Of a DNA stretch of 64,000 nt, positions 43,761 to 55,020 are shown in pieces. This DNA comes from an uncultured Alphaproteobacteria bacterium (GTDB taxonomy: Bacteria; Pseudomonadota; Alphaproteobacteria; JALCBB01). The stretch is taken from NCBI GenBank assembly GCA_958267355.1, contig OY279575.1, forward strand, positions 1,372,295 through 1,436,294. The letters are read 5' to 3'. The notes beneath the pieces were generated by a model. That model made no database searches and was not told the DNA's origin. It was given only the letters and a program-made list of their open reading frames with translations. Each line of letters opens with the position of its first letter. Positions within the stretch are counted from its first letter, which is position 1. The position numbers and the translations under genes were made by a program.

Positions 43761-44975
43761 ATGCCCTACCGCCGCCCCGTTCGTCTTCGCCCGCCCAGCC
43801 GCCACGATTCGCTTTCTGACACCTATTCTTCGTCTGCTCCGCCTAGTTCGCCTACTTCACCTACTGCGTCTGCTTCGCCTTCTTCACCTCCTGCCCCTAA
43901 TTTCCACCCCTTGAACCTGTCTCGCTCGTCTGTGCCGTCTGCCCGCCTGCCTGCGGTTTCGCCCCACCCGTCCAACAAGCCGCACAAGACCGACAAGACC
44001 AACAAGCCCAGCAAGACTCATAGATCACGACTGCCTGAGGCAAGGCACCACCGCCCCAAGGCAAGCAGAAATCTTCCCTTTCTTTCACTCCAAGAAGAAC
44101 AGTACTTGCTTGCCGCGTGGCAAGTCCTGAGCTGTCGAGCGTCTTTGCATCGTTTGGTCTTCTCGCATATGCCTTTGGTGGCGGCGGAAATCTGCCGCCT
44201 TGAACGCTATTTCGGCAAAGCCAAGATTCAAAGAGTCGGACGCGAAGATCTGCTCCAAGAAGGCGCACTGGCTTTGATTGAAGCGGCGAGCGGCTACAGG
44301 CTGGCACAGCGGACGCGGTTTGCAGCCTATGCTCGTCCGTGGGTTCAGGGACGATTGCGCCGACAACAGCAGTTTGCCACGGCACCTGTCCGCGTAGCCA
44401 AGCCACATAAAAACCCAGAACATCCGCCAGACGGGTGTGCCGTGTCTGTATCGTACAATCCAAGTTCTACGGATTCTGTTTTAAAAACAGCAATTCGCGA
44501 TGGCGCATGGGGTGAGCGACACGCACTGGAGTCGTGTCTTGGCAGATTGTATCGCCCTGCACTTTTGCGAGCGGTCAAACGCGCACTCGAGACCTTGCCA
44601 CCCCGCCATGCGGCGATTTTGCGTTTGCGGTATTTGAATCCATTGCATCCGCACGACCCTGCGACCTTGCGTGAAGTTGGTGCCTGTCTATCGCTGTCGT
44701 GCGAGCGGGTGCGTCAGCTGGAGAAAGAAGCGATAATTTTGTTGAGCGAGCGGCTTGTCCCTAGATCTGGGTCTGCGTCTGCACCTGTTCGTACCCCTGT
44801 TCCTACGCCTACGCCTATTCCTGTCCCTATGCCCACGCCTATTCCTAGCCCTGTGCCTACGCCTGTTCGCACACCTGCCCCTGTTCCTACGCCTGCCCCT
44901 GCACGGACGACTGCACCTGCACAGCAAGCCGTTGCATCAAACCACAATCGGGCAAGTTATAGCCAGACGCGTTAA
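43761..44975 (+). CDS. Divergent RpoH-like sigma-70 factor with low-complexity ends
   Basis: 404 residues. Region 1.2/2 is FLSLQEEQYLLAAWQVLS..ASLHRLVFSHMPLVAAEI, REDLLQEGALALIEAASGY and RFAAYARPWVQGRLRR, in the arrangement of sigma-32. Region 4 is LETLPPRHAAILRLRY...TLREVGACLSLSCERVRQLEKEA. The ~70 residues between regions 2 and 4 do not look like a normal region 3. The N-terminal ~95 residues are Ser/Pro/Thr and Lys-rich, and the last ~65 are Pro-Thr-Pro-Val repeats. ATG 43761 has AGGAGG eight bases upstream. Probably a heat- or stress-type alternative sigma factor; whether it is the main RpoH is not clear. Confidence 0.8.
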   Translation: MPYRRPVRLRPPSRHDSLSDTYSSSAPPSSPTSPTASASPSSPPAPNFHPLNLSRSSVPSARLPAVSPHPSNKPHKTDKTNKPSKTHRSRLPEARHHRPKASRNLPFLSLQEEQYLLAAWQVLSCRASLHRLVFSHMPLVAAEICRLERYFGKAKIQRVGREDLLQEGALALIEAASGYRLAQRTRFAAYARPWVQGRLRRQQQFATAPVRVAKPHKNPEHPPDGCAVSVSYNPSSTDSVLKTAIRDGAWGERHALESCLGRLYRPALLRAVKRALETLPPRHAAILRLRYLNPLHPHDPATLREVGACLSLSCERVRQLEKEAIILLSERLVPRSGSASAPVRTPVPTPTPIPVPMPTPIPSPVPTPVRTPAPVPTPAPARTTAPAQQAVASNHNRASYSQTR

Positions 44976-45056
44976 AGCCGCGCTAAAGCTACGTTAAAGC
45001 CGCGTTAAAGCTACGTTAGGGCTAGGTGTGTTAAGGCCAGATGCGTTAAAGCCGCG
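44976..45056 (+). repeat. GCCGCGTTAAAGCTACGTTAAA array
   Basis: Four to six copies of an 11-12 base word, AAAGC(C/T)(G/A)CGTT, between the convergent sigma-factor and dddP genes. Confidence 0.75.
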
Positions 45057-46466
45057 TTAGAGCCAAACGGGGCCAAGCAACTCGCGACTGTACGGATAGG
45101 AAGTCAGGGCGATGGCGCCATTGGCTCCGATCAGTACCTGTTCTTCTAGTTTGACGCCGCAGGTTCCGCCTAGTTTTCCTGCGAAGGATTCAACGCAGAC
45201 AGTCATACCTTCTTCCAAGACAATTTCTTCTACCGAGCCATCTTGGGGTGCGTCTTCCTTGTAGCCAATGTGCGGCCATTCGTCAGCCATTCCGACTCCG
45301 TGCATGACGGCACTGTATCGGTTGGGTAGAAATTCTTCGGGCAGTTGGAATCCTTGCTCGGAGATTTCGCGGGCTGTGACACCAGGGCGCAAGAGTTCTA
45401 GGTTATGGCGGATTTGTTCTAGGGCTAGGTCGTGGCACTGCTTTTGCTCGTCGTTGGCGGGCTTGCCAGGACAGACAAAGCTACGCGACATATCCACGCA
45501 GTAGCCGTAGGGTCCGACCAAGTCGGTATCCAGCGAGACCAGATCGCCTGGCTGGATGGCGTAGTCGGAGCATTCCTGAAACCACGGATTGGTGCGTTGT
45601 CCTGCGGCGAGGAGTCGGGTTTCTACCCACTCGCCATCGTTGGCAATGTTAACCTCGTGGAGTCGTGCCCAAACCTGATTTTCGGTGGCTCCGGGTGTGA
45701 TGGCGTCTTGCAGGGCGGCGACTCCTGCTTCGCAGACCTGAACGGCACGGCGAATGGCGGCGAGTTCGTCTGCCGACTTGCGGGCGCGACAGGATTCAAC
45801 GACAGCTTGTCCTTCTTCAATTTCGGCACCCAGAGCTTCTAAGGCATGACAGCCGAGCGGGTCAAGGTGGTCAAAGGCGATGCGTTTGTTGCCGCCGCCG
45901 TAGGTCTGTAGAAGGTCAGCGATTTCTGCGGCCCAGGTTTTGGCCCGCGCAGGGGCTTGGGTGCCTGCTTCAAAGTAGAACCAAGCGCGGGCGTGGCGGA
46001 CTTCTTGCACCGTATCCCAGTTGTCCGACAGGTGTTCGCAGTTATGAAAGTCAAACATCACGCAGGGACCATCGGCGGCAAGAAAGCAATAACGAGCGGC
46101 GTTGTGGAGAGTCCAGACTGACATATTGCGCGTGCCGCTGACATAGCGGATGTTGAGCGGGTCGTAGAGTACTAGGGCTGCGATATCGCGGCGTTTGAGT
46201 TCGGCACGGACGCGGGCTTGGTTGTCGCGATGCATCTGGGCGACATTGGGGGTGTGGGGAATGGTTTCTCCGCGCAGAAGAAAATCGGGCCAGCGGGTTG
46301 GCGCGTCTTCGCGGGCGATCAGGGGGGCGCATTTGGCGTTTGCCTCTTGCGGACGGGGTAGAAAGTCGCGCCAGTTGTCAGAGCCGTGGGGCGCGTTTGG
46401 GGTTAGGGTTGCGGGGGTGACGGTGCTGGCGTGGCGTGGCTTGGTATCGGATTGCATCTGCGTCAT
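45057..46466 (-). CDS. dddP: DddP-type DMSP lyase (M24 metallopeptidase family)
   Basis: 469 residues. M24 creatinase/aminopeptidase fold. Metal ligands by position are D313 (SLDTDLVG), D325 (CVDMSRS), H389 (VMHGVG), E426 (CVESF) and E441 (KLEEQ). DddP-specific features are present: GEWVETRLLAAGQRTNPWFQE, Tyr384 five residues before H389, and Asp395 six residues after it (HGVGMADEWP), the proposed catalytic Asp of DMSP cleavage. Ordinary Xaa-Pro peptidases lack this segment. The product would cleave DMSP to dimethyl sulfide and acrylate. ATG 46466 has GGGAGGGA upstream. A Thr/Pro/Ala tract forms the N-terminal 30 residues. Activity is inferred. Confidence 0.82.
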   Translation of the reverse strand: MTQMQSDTKPRHASTVTPATLTPNAPHGSDNWRDFLPRPQEANAKCAPLIAREDAPTRWPDFLLRGETIPHTPNVAQMHRDNQARVRAELKRRDIAALVLYDPLNIRYVSGTRNMSVWTLHNAARYCFLAADGPCVMFDFHNCEHLSDNWDTVQEVRHARAWFYFEAGTQAPARAKTWAAEIADLLQTYGGGNKRIAFDHLDPLGCHALEALGAEIEEGQAVVESCRARKSADELAAIRRAVQVCEAGVAALQDAITPGATENQVWARLHEVNIANDGEWVETRLLAAGQRTNPWFQECSDYAIQPGDLVSLDTDLVGPYGYCVDMSRSFVCPGKPANDEQKQCHDLALEQIRHNLELLRPGVTAREISEQGFQLPEEFLPNRYSAVMHGVGMADEWPHIGYKEDAPQDGSVEEIVLEEGMTVCVESFAGKLGGTCGVKLEEQVLIGANGAIALTSYPYSRELLGPVWL

Positions 46467-46504
46467 ATTCTTTCCCTCCCTTGTGGTTATTAGCTACCCA
46501 TTTC

Positions 46505-47075
46505 CCTACACCCGCACCGCAAGGTACGCAAGGGGCTTTGGCTCAATTAGCCCTTCATTGAAACTATGGAGCTTAACAGCTGGTGGGGGTAACAAGGCTT
46601 GGCACGAATGCCGCACCGCAAGGTGCCCACGCCGCAGCTCGTCCGAAGGTACCGCGAAAACGGAGTTTTCGCGGTACGCGCACGGCGAGATGCGGCAACT
46701 AGCCCGCGCAAGCGGGCGGATTAAATGTTGAAGTAGAGCCCAACCCTAACCCCTTTTTTTGCGGCTTAGAAATTAGGGTAGTAAGAAGACAGGGAAAGGC
46801 ACAGATTAACTTTGAGATGAAGCCCTATAAAGGCTTAACCCACCAGTAAGACGAAGACGGGGAAATAGCGGCTTGCCCCGCAGGGGCGAAGCCCCTGCGG
46901 GGTTTGCGCGATTGAGCGCAAACCGCGGGAGACTAACTTTAATAGGACTGCCCACGCCGCAGGTCGTCCGAAGGTACCGCGAAAACGAAGTTTTCGCGGT
47001 ACGCGCACGGCGAGATGCGGCAAATAGCCTGCGTAAGCAGGCGGATTAAATGTTGAAGTAAAGCCTAACCCCAAC
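46505..47075 (+). repeat. Composite structured element, copy C
   Basis: Module 1 in reverse (46524-46627), a first hairpin module ending GCCCGC-GCAA-GCGGGC (46702-46717), the linker from ATTAAATGTTGAAG to GACGGGGAAATAGCG (46720-46870, matching 33037-33190), then a second hairpin module: CCCCGCAGGGGC-GAA-GCCCCTGCGGGG, GGTTTGCGC...GCGCAAACC, ACCGCGAAAAC-GAA-GTTTTCGCGGT, GCCTGC-GTAA-GCAGGC (47027-47042), and a final ATTAAATGTTGAAG. Fills the gap between dddP and gyrB. Confidence 0.88.
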
Positions 47076-47081
47076 CCATTC

Positions 47082-49826
<2,745 letters not shown>

Positions 49827-49984
49827 TTATGGATGGTTTAGCGCGTGGTTTAGCGGGGGGTTTTGGGCGGCGGAAATGGCTGGAAAGTTGAAGGCAAGAA
49901 GTGCCGCTCGCGGGGGCTGAAATGGTGGTTTTAGTATAGCGGTTTTTGTAGGGAAGCGGGGGATTTGAGACAGATTTTAAGTAG

Positions 49985-50245
49985 CTTTTTGGGCGCGTTT
50001 TTTTGTGGCTTTTTTGGGCGAATTTTAGTGCGAATTTTACGGTGAATTTTAGGGCGAATTTTGGCGCGAATTTTGACACGAATTTTAGGGTGAATTTTAG
50101 CGCAAATTTTAGAGTGAATTTTGGCGTGAATTTTGGCGCGAATTTTGACACGAATTTTAGCGTGAATTTAGAGCGAATTTTAGGGATAAATTTCGGGTGA
50201 ATTTTGACACGAATTTCAGCACCCGTTTCAGGGCGAATTTTAATA
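49985..50245 (-). repeat. GCGAATTTTAGGGTGAATTTTG array between recF and gyrB
   Basis: About fourteen copies of an imperfect 17-base unit, GAATTTT(A/G)(G/A)(C/G)(G/A)(C/T)G(C/A), run almost to the recF stop. 49713-49984 has further GTGGTTTAGCG(C/G)G words (49800-49860) and no gene. Confidence 0.85.
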
Positions 50246-50264
50246 TGAATCTTAGCCCGCCTGA

Positions 50265-51998
50265 CTACTCTACGACCTGCACTTGCCGTGTGCCATCGGT
50301 GCCGACTGTCAGAGCCAGCCGCAGAAAGTGGTCAGGCGGAAAGGCTGACACTTCTTGTCCGCTGACCCAAACCTGACTGCCCAGTGCGTCTAGGGCGGCA
50401 AACAGAGCCGCCGACACCTGCCCGTCCAAATGGGCGACCAGCTCGTCTAGGAGCAACAGGGGCGGCTTGCCCGCCGCCGCTAGGGCTTGGCTCCCCGCCA
50501 AGAGCAACGACAACAGGGCGCGTTTTTCTTCGCCCGTACTGGCGGAGTCGGCAAGCAGTTCGCTCCCTGCGCTCCCTGCCGTATCGGCAAGGGTGGCGAC
50601 AAAATCAAAATGGCTTGGACTGATTCTTGTCCGCCCTGTGAGCGCATCGCTTGGACGGGCAGAGGCAAGTTGGCGGGCAAGGGTTGCCACCAAGCCCCCT
50701 GCGGTTTCAGGGGCGGGCAGGGCTTGCTGGTGATTGTGTCCCTGACCCTGATTGCGTCCCTGATTGTGTCCCTGATTGCGTCCTTGGGTATGCCTACGGT
50801 CAAGGGCGTTGTTTAAGGCTTCGGCATAGACAAAGAGTGCATCTGCGTCTGGTTCGCTCTTTTGCCCATCGCTGGTCAGGGTGAGAGACAAATTACAAAA
50901 TGGTGCAACCAACTCCGCCAAGGGATCAAGCAAGCGGCGGGCGACTGCCAGTCTGCGGCCTTCGGCGGCAAGGGTTTCTGATGCCAAGCCTGCTTCTAGG
51001 CTTTCCAACCAAGCGGCGTTTTTGCCCGCCACTGCCCCGCCATATTCGGCAAGGAGCTGGCGGCGTTCTTGGCGGAGTTTTGTTGCACGGTTTAGGATCT
51101 TGGCTTGGTCAGGAAAAAACCCCGCCACCAGACGGTCATAAAACTTGGTGCGTAGGCTTGCCCCACCCGAGAACAAATTGACATGGGCAGGAGTCAGCCA
51201 CAGGAGCGGCAAAACCCGTGCCAGACCTTGGGCTGCTATCGGCTCGTCATCCAGCAGGTAGCGTTTGCGGCTAGTAGCTTCACCGCCTACCGTGGCTTCG
51301 CCGCCGCTTGCGGTGGCTACGCCGCCGCTTGCGGTGGCTTCACCGCCTACCGTAAGTGCCAGCCTGTGCGTCTTGTCGCCCAAGTGAATCGCACTGACAA
51401 CAGACCAACCACTCGCGCTATAGCCACTTGTGGCGGGAGTCGCCGCCAAGCCGCTAGCTTCTGCCTGTCGTCTCTGGAGCCTTTCGCGTGCCGCTGTCCG
51501 CAAGCCGCGTCCTGGCCCTAAGAGCGATAGGGCTTCCAAGACTGAAGTTTTTCCCGAGCCATTGGCTCCAACCAACGCCACTGCAGGATAGGCCGCTAAA
51601 TCGGCTTGCGCCCCCGCCACCAGCCCACCATCTAGGCGGAGCTGTGAAAAGCAACGGAATTCACTCAGGCTTAACGTAGCAACGGCTGTCCGTGGCTTCT
51701 GTGGCTTTTGTAGCTCTTGTGGCTCTTGTGGCTTCTGTGGTTTCTGTAGCTTCTGTGGCTTTTGTGGCTCTTGCCGCTTGTCTTGTGGCGTAGCACTTGT
51801 CGACTTGGCACTGGGCGACTTGGCACTTGTCGACTTGGCACTTGGCGACTTGTCGCTCTTACGCTTTTGCGCCTTCGGGGCGGGTTTGGTTTGCTTAGCT
51901 TTTTGGGCTTTCTGGGCTTTCTGGGCTTTCTGGGCTTTCTGGGCTTTCTGGGCTGTACCCTTGGCTGGTGCGGCTCGGTGGGGTGCGGCTTGTGCCAT
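50265..51998 (-). CDS. recF: RecF recombination mediator with long repeat tail
   Basis: SMC-like ATPase that loads RecA at gaps. Core begins LSLSEFRCFSQLRLD; Walker A is LVGANGSGKTSVLEAL, ABC signature region EEKRALLSLLLAGSQAL, Walker B PLLLLDELVAHLD. Start ATG 51998 overlaps the dnaN stop (ATGA). Residues 1-105 are low complexity: (KAQ)5-6, SAKSTSAKSPSAKS, and KPQKPQEPQE. No alternative start exists between this ATG and the core, so the tail is translated. Two further repeats lie inside the protein: Gly-Glu-Ala-Thr-rich (about 195-220) and NQGHNQGRNQGQGHNHQQ (about 400-420). 577 residues against ~360-380 usual. Confidence 0.93.
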   Translation of the reverse strand: MAQAAPHRAAPAKGTAQKAQKAQKAQKAQKAQKAKQTKPAPKAQKRKSDKSPSAKSTSAKSPSAKSTSATPQDKRQEPQKPQKLQKPQKPQEPQELQKPQKPRTAVATLSLSEFRCFSQLRLDGGLVAGAQADLAAYPAVALVGANGSGKTSVLEALSLLGPGRGLRTAARERLQRRQAEASGLAATPATSGYSASGWSVVSAIHLGDKTHRLALTVGGEATASGGVATASGGEATVGGEATSRKRYLLDDEPIAAQGLARVLPLLWLTPAHVNLFSGGASLRTKFYDRLVAGFFPDQAKILNRATKLRQERRQLLAEYGGAVAGKNAAWLESLEAGLASETLAAEGRRLAVARRLLDPLAELVAPFCNLSLTLTSDGQKSEPDADALFVYAEALNNALDRRHTQGRNQGHNQGRNQGQGHNHQQALPAPETAGGLVATLARQLASARPSDALTGRTRISPSHFDFVATLADTAGSAGSELLADSASTGEEKRALLSLLLAGSQALAAAGKPPLLLLDELVAHLDGQVSAALFAALDALGSQVWVSGQEVSAFPPDHFLRLALTVGTDGTRQVQVVE

Positions 51999-53233
51999 CA
52001 GGTGCGGAGCGGCATCAAGACATAGACCAGCGATTTCTCTCCACCTTCGGCATGCATCAACAAGGGCGAAGTGGAGTCCAAGAACTTGACGCATAAAGAA
52101 GAGCTGGCATTTCCTGCGTCCGCCGTGGCTTCGCTGTCGTCGCTGTCTTCTTCGTCGTCGCCTTTTGTCGCCGTAGCTTTCGGGCTGGCGGAGAATTGTC
52201 CGACCAACTCCGAAAGCATCTTGCCGTTGAAGGAAATTTCCAAGTCATCAGCATCAAAAGTTACATCCATTTTGTCTTCATAGGCACCAATGGTCGCGGC
52301 ATTGGCAGAGAGAGTCATCTCGCCCTTGCTGAGTGCCAAACGCACCGCTTGGCTCTGGTCGGGCTGGGCGGCGATAATCAAAGCCCGCTTAAGTCCCGCC
52401 AAGAACGCCCGTGGCTCGGCTTTCAACAAGGTTTCGTTATTTTTCGGGACGACTCGGGTGTAATCAGGAAACGCGCCATCAATTAACTTGGTCATCAGGG
52501 AAGCCTTGGCAAGCGTAAAGCGCACCGTGTTTTCATCGGCTTCAATCTGTACAGGCTGGGAAGCATCTTCGGAGGCAAGGACTCCGTCAATGAACTGCAC
52601 GACGGTTTGCACCGCCTTACGCGGAACAATCACGCCTTTCATCTTCTCGGCTCCCTTCGGCACAGGAATAGACGCCAAAGCCAAACGGAAGCCATCGGTC
52701 GCGGCGGCATGCAACTTGCCATCTTGGATGTGCAAGTAAATTCCTGTCAGGTAATAACGGGTTTCATCGTCCGCCGCACAGGGCAAGGCAGAGAGCAACA
52801 AACGCCGCAGGTCAGCAGGCGGCATTGCAAAGCGACTGGCTCCCTTGGCAGGATCTTCGCCGCTGAAGACTCCGTAATCTTTGGCGGGCAGGGTGACCAA
52901 AGAAAACCGCGCCCGCCCCGACTTGACGACAATTTCTTCCTTAGCAAAGGCGACTTCCAAAAGCGCACCCGAGGGCAAACCGCTAACGCTGTTGTTAAAG
53001 GTAACCGCGTTCGCCGTACAAGCACCTTTCTTGCCGCCTGTGATCTTGAGCGATACCCGTGCTTCCATGGATAGGTCGGTGGCAGTGATCTCTAACAGAG
53101 TGCTGTCCTTGACCTCCATCAGTAGGTGGGTGGTGATGTCTTCGGCATCGCGGTGGGGAGCTACCCGTGCCGCCACATTGACAACACGATTAAGCGCACG
53201 GGCAAAGGTGTCTTGGGGAATAGAGAACTGCAC
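51998..53233 (-). CDS. dnaN: DNA polymerase III sliding clamp (beta)
   Basis: 411 residues from GTG 53233 (MQFSIPQDTFARALNRVV, the usual clamp N-terminus). ATDLSMEARVSLK, FALAKASLMTKLIDGAFPDYTRVVP-like segments and the C-terminal LVYVLMPLRT are typical. A 20-residue acidic insertion (GDDEEDSDDSEATADAG) lies near the C-terminus, in the loop before the last strands. The frame continues to TTG 53338, but that part crosses a TGCAGGAGTGAT repeat and is not needed. Confidence 0.95.
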   Translation of the reverse strand: MQFSIPQDTFARALNRVVNVAARVAPHRDAEDITTHLLMEVKDSTLLEITATDLSMEARVSLKITGGKKGACTANAVTFNNSVSGLPSGALLEVAFAKEEIVVKSGRARFSLVTLPAKDYGVFSGEDPAKGASRFAMPPADLRRLLLSALPCAADDETRYYLTGIYLHIQDGKLHAAATDGFRLALASIPVPKGAEKMKGVIVPRKAVQTVVQFIDGVLASEDASQPVQIEADENTVRFTLAKASLMTKLIDGAFPDYTRVVPKNNETLLKAEPRAFLAGLKRALIIAAQPDQSQAVRLALSKGEMTLSANAATIGAYEDKMDVTFDADDLEISFNGKMLSELVGQFSASPKATATKGDDEEDSDDSEATADAGNASSSLCVKFLDSTSPLLMHAEGGEKSLVYVLMPLRT

Positions 53234-53529
53234 GGGAGTCAAAGCCTTTAATGATTGCAGGAGTGATTGCAGGGGTTGATTGCAGGAGTGATTGTGGTCA
53301 AAGCTTGTCCTGCCACAATATATGGCAAGAAACCGCAACTGCGGCAGGTAGCACTGCGTTTTTTGGTGGAGAACCCGAAGCAGAATCGCACAGAATCACA
53401 CAGAATCAAAAAAGAATCGCTGGGCTGTGAATAATTTGTGGAATGAATTATGTGGGGTGTGAATTAGCGACTGAATTATTTAGAGCCTGCGTTATCTGCT
53501 GTGTGAATGGTTTGTGGAAAAACCTGTGG

Positions 53530-53900
53530 CTTAACTCTGTGTCTTACTTCGTTTCCCCGCCGCCTAGCCAAACCTTGCGTACGAGACCAAGCCAGACCTG
53601 TCGCCTTAGCTCTATGTCTCACTTCGTATCCCCCGCCACCTAGCCTAACTTCGCGTACGAGACCAAGCCTAACTTTTCGCCACTGCCCTATGTTTTGACT
53701 TCGCTGCCTAAACCTTAGGCACTATCCCCCCCAATGAAACAGCCATGCACCTTAAACCTTGCGTACGAGACCAAGCCAGACCTGTCGCCTTAGCTCTATG
53801 TCTCACTTCGTATCCCCCGCCACCTAGCCAAACCTTGCGTAGGAGACCAAGCCAGACCTGTCGCCTTAGCCCTATGTATTACTTCGTTGCCTAAACCTTA
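53530..53900 (+). repeat. 76-bp tandem array between dnaN and argB
   Basis: Units beginning AACCTTGCGTACGAGACCAA occur at 53571, 53647 (diverged), 53755 and 53831, with a partial unit before 53571. Period 76. Spacing from the second to the third is longer because of an insertion with GCACTATCCCCCC. The flanking 53339-53530 is AT-richer, with TTTGTGGAA at two places resembling degenerate DnaA boxes; no consensus TTATCCACA was found. Confidence 0.85.
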
Positions 53901-53904
53901 GAAC

Positions 53905-55020
53905 TTAACCCCTAATTAACGTGCCGCCGCCGCCGCTGGTGAAAAGCTCTAGCAATAAAGCATGCGGTACCCGCCCATCTAAAATCACCGCCGCTTCCAC
54001 CCCCGCCTCCAAAGCCGCAATACAAGCCGCCAGCTTAGGACGCATACCCCCCTGAGTACTCGGAGCGCGCAAAAGTGCCACCGCCCGCTTGTGGGTGATT
54101 TCCTTAACCAACCCACCATCAGGGGCGCGCAAACCCGCAACATCTGTCGCCACCAAAAGCCGTACCGCTCCCAAAGCGGCGGCAAGAGCTGAAGCCGCCG
54201 AATCAGCATTAATGTTAAGCGGCGGAATCGCACCCCCCGCTTGCGCCTCAGGAGCCGAAGTAACAGGCGAAACCACAGGAATCATTCCCGCCTGCTCCAA
54301 CGCCAAGGGCAGTTGAATCTGCACCGCAGAAATTGAACCGACATAGCCCAGCTGACGCGGACGGGCAAAACGGGCTTCAATCAAACCACCATCGCGGCCT
54401 GAAATACCGACTGCCCGTCCGCCGGCGGCATTGACAGCGGCGACTATGCGCTTATTGACTTCGCCCGATAGGGTGCGTTCAACAATCCGTGCGGTTTCTA
54501 GGTCGGTGATTCGCAAGCCATCCAAAAACTTCGGCTCCTTGCCCAAGTCGGCAAGGCGGCGTTTGATCTGTGGCGCACCCCCATGCACCAACAAAGGCCG
54601 CACACCAACTTGCCGTGCCAAGACCAAATCGGTTGCCAAAGCCTGCAGACGCTCGGGGCTATCAACAATTTGTCCGCCCACCTTGACGACAACAGGCTTG
54701 CCAACATAGGTGCGCAAATAGGGCAGGGAGTCGGTAAGAATTTCTGCAACCCGAGCAAGGGCTGTCGCTGTTCTTGCCGTGCCTGTGCCCGTGCTTTGCG
54801 CAGATTTTCTTATCGTCTTTTTAGACGCGGTTTTTTGTGCCGCTTTTTTCGCCGCTTTCTTCACGGGCTTCTTAGACGCTTTCTTTGCCGCTTTTTTCAC
54901 GGGCTTCTTCGCGCTTTTCTTTGCGCTTTTCTGTACCGCTTTCTTAGCGGTCTGCTTTGGTGTCTTGGCTGTCTTGCGCCCTGCCCGCCGCGCCACTTTT
55001 TTCTTGTGCTTCTGTGCCAT
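53905..55020 (-). CDS. argB: Acetylglutamate kinase with histone-H1-like tail
   Basis: ArgB phosphorylates N-acetylglutamate in arginine synthesis. The core runs from ARVAEILTDSLPYL through VVKVGGQIVD, LVHGGAPQIKRRL, RAVGISGRDGG and INADSAASALAAALGA to the end (GGGGTLIRG). From ATG 55020 the product has 371 residues; residues 1-85 are Lys/Ala-rich (KSAKKSAKKPVKKAAKKASK), like H1 C-termini. No start codon lies between the basic stretch and the core, so at least part of the tail is always made. The gene overlaps the 3' end of yidC by 77 bases. The frame is open further to 55182 through an Arg/Thr/Gln-rich stretch. Confidence 0.93.
   Translation of the reverse strand: MAQKHKKKVARRAGRKTAKTPKQTAKKAVQKSAKKSAKKPVKKAAKKASKKPVKKAAKKAAQKTASKKTIRKSAQSTGTGTARTATALARVAEILTDSLPYLRTYVGKPVVVKVGGQIVDSPERLQALATDLVLARQVGVRPLLVHGGAPQIKRRLADLGKEPKFLDGLRITDLETARIVERTLSGEVNKRIVAAVNAAGGRAVGISGRDGGLIEARFARPRQLGYVGSISAVQIQLPLALEQAGMIPVVSPVTSAPEAQAGGAIPPLNINADSAASALAAALGAVRLLVATDVAGLRAPDGGLVKEITHKRAVALLRAPSTQGGMRPKLAACIAALEAGVEAAVILDGRVPHALLLELFTSGGGGTLIRG

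Noticed and set aside
45057..46466. Plain Xaa-Pro aminopeptidase
   Set aside because: The GEW.ETRLLA.G.RTNPWFQE and HGVG..DEWP segments and the Tyr/Asp spacing are typical of DddP and not of peptidases.
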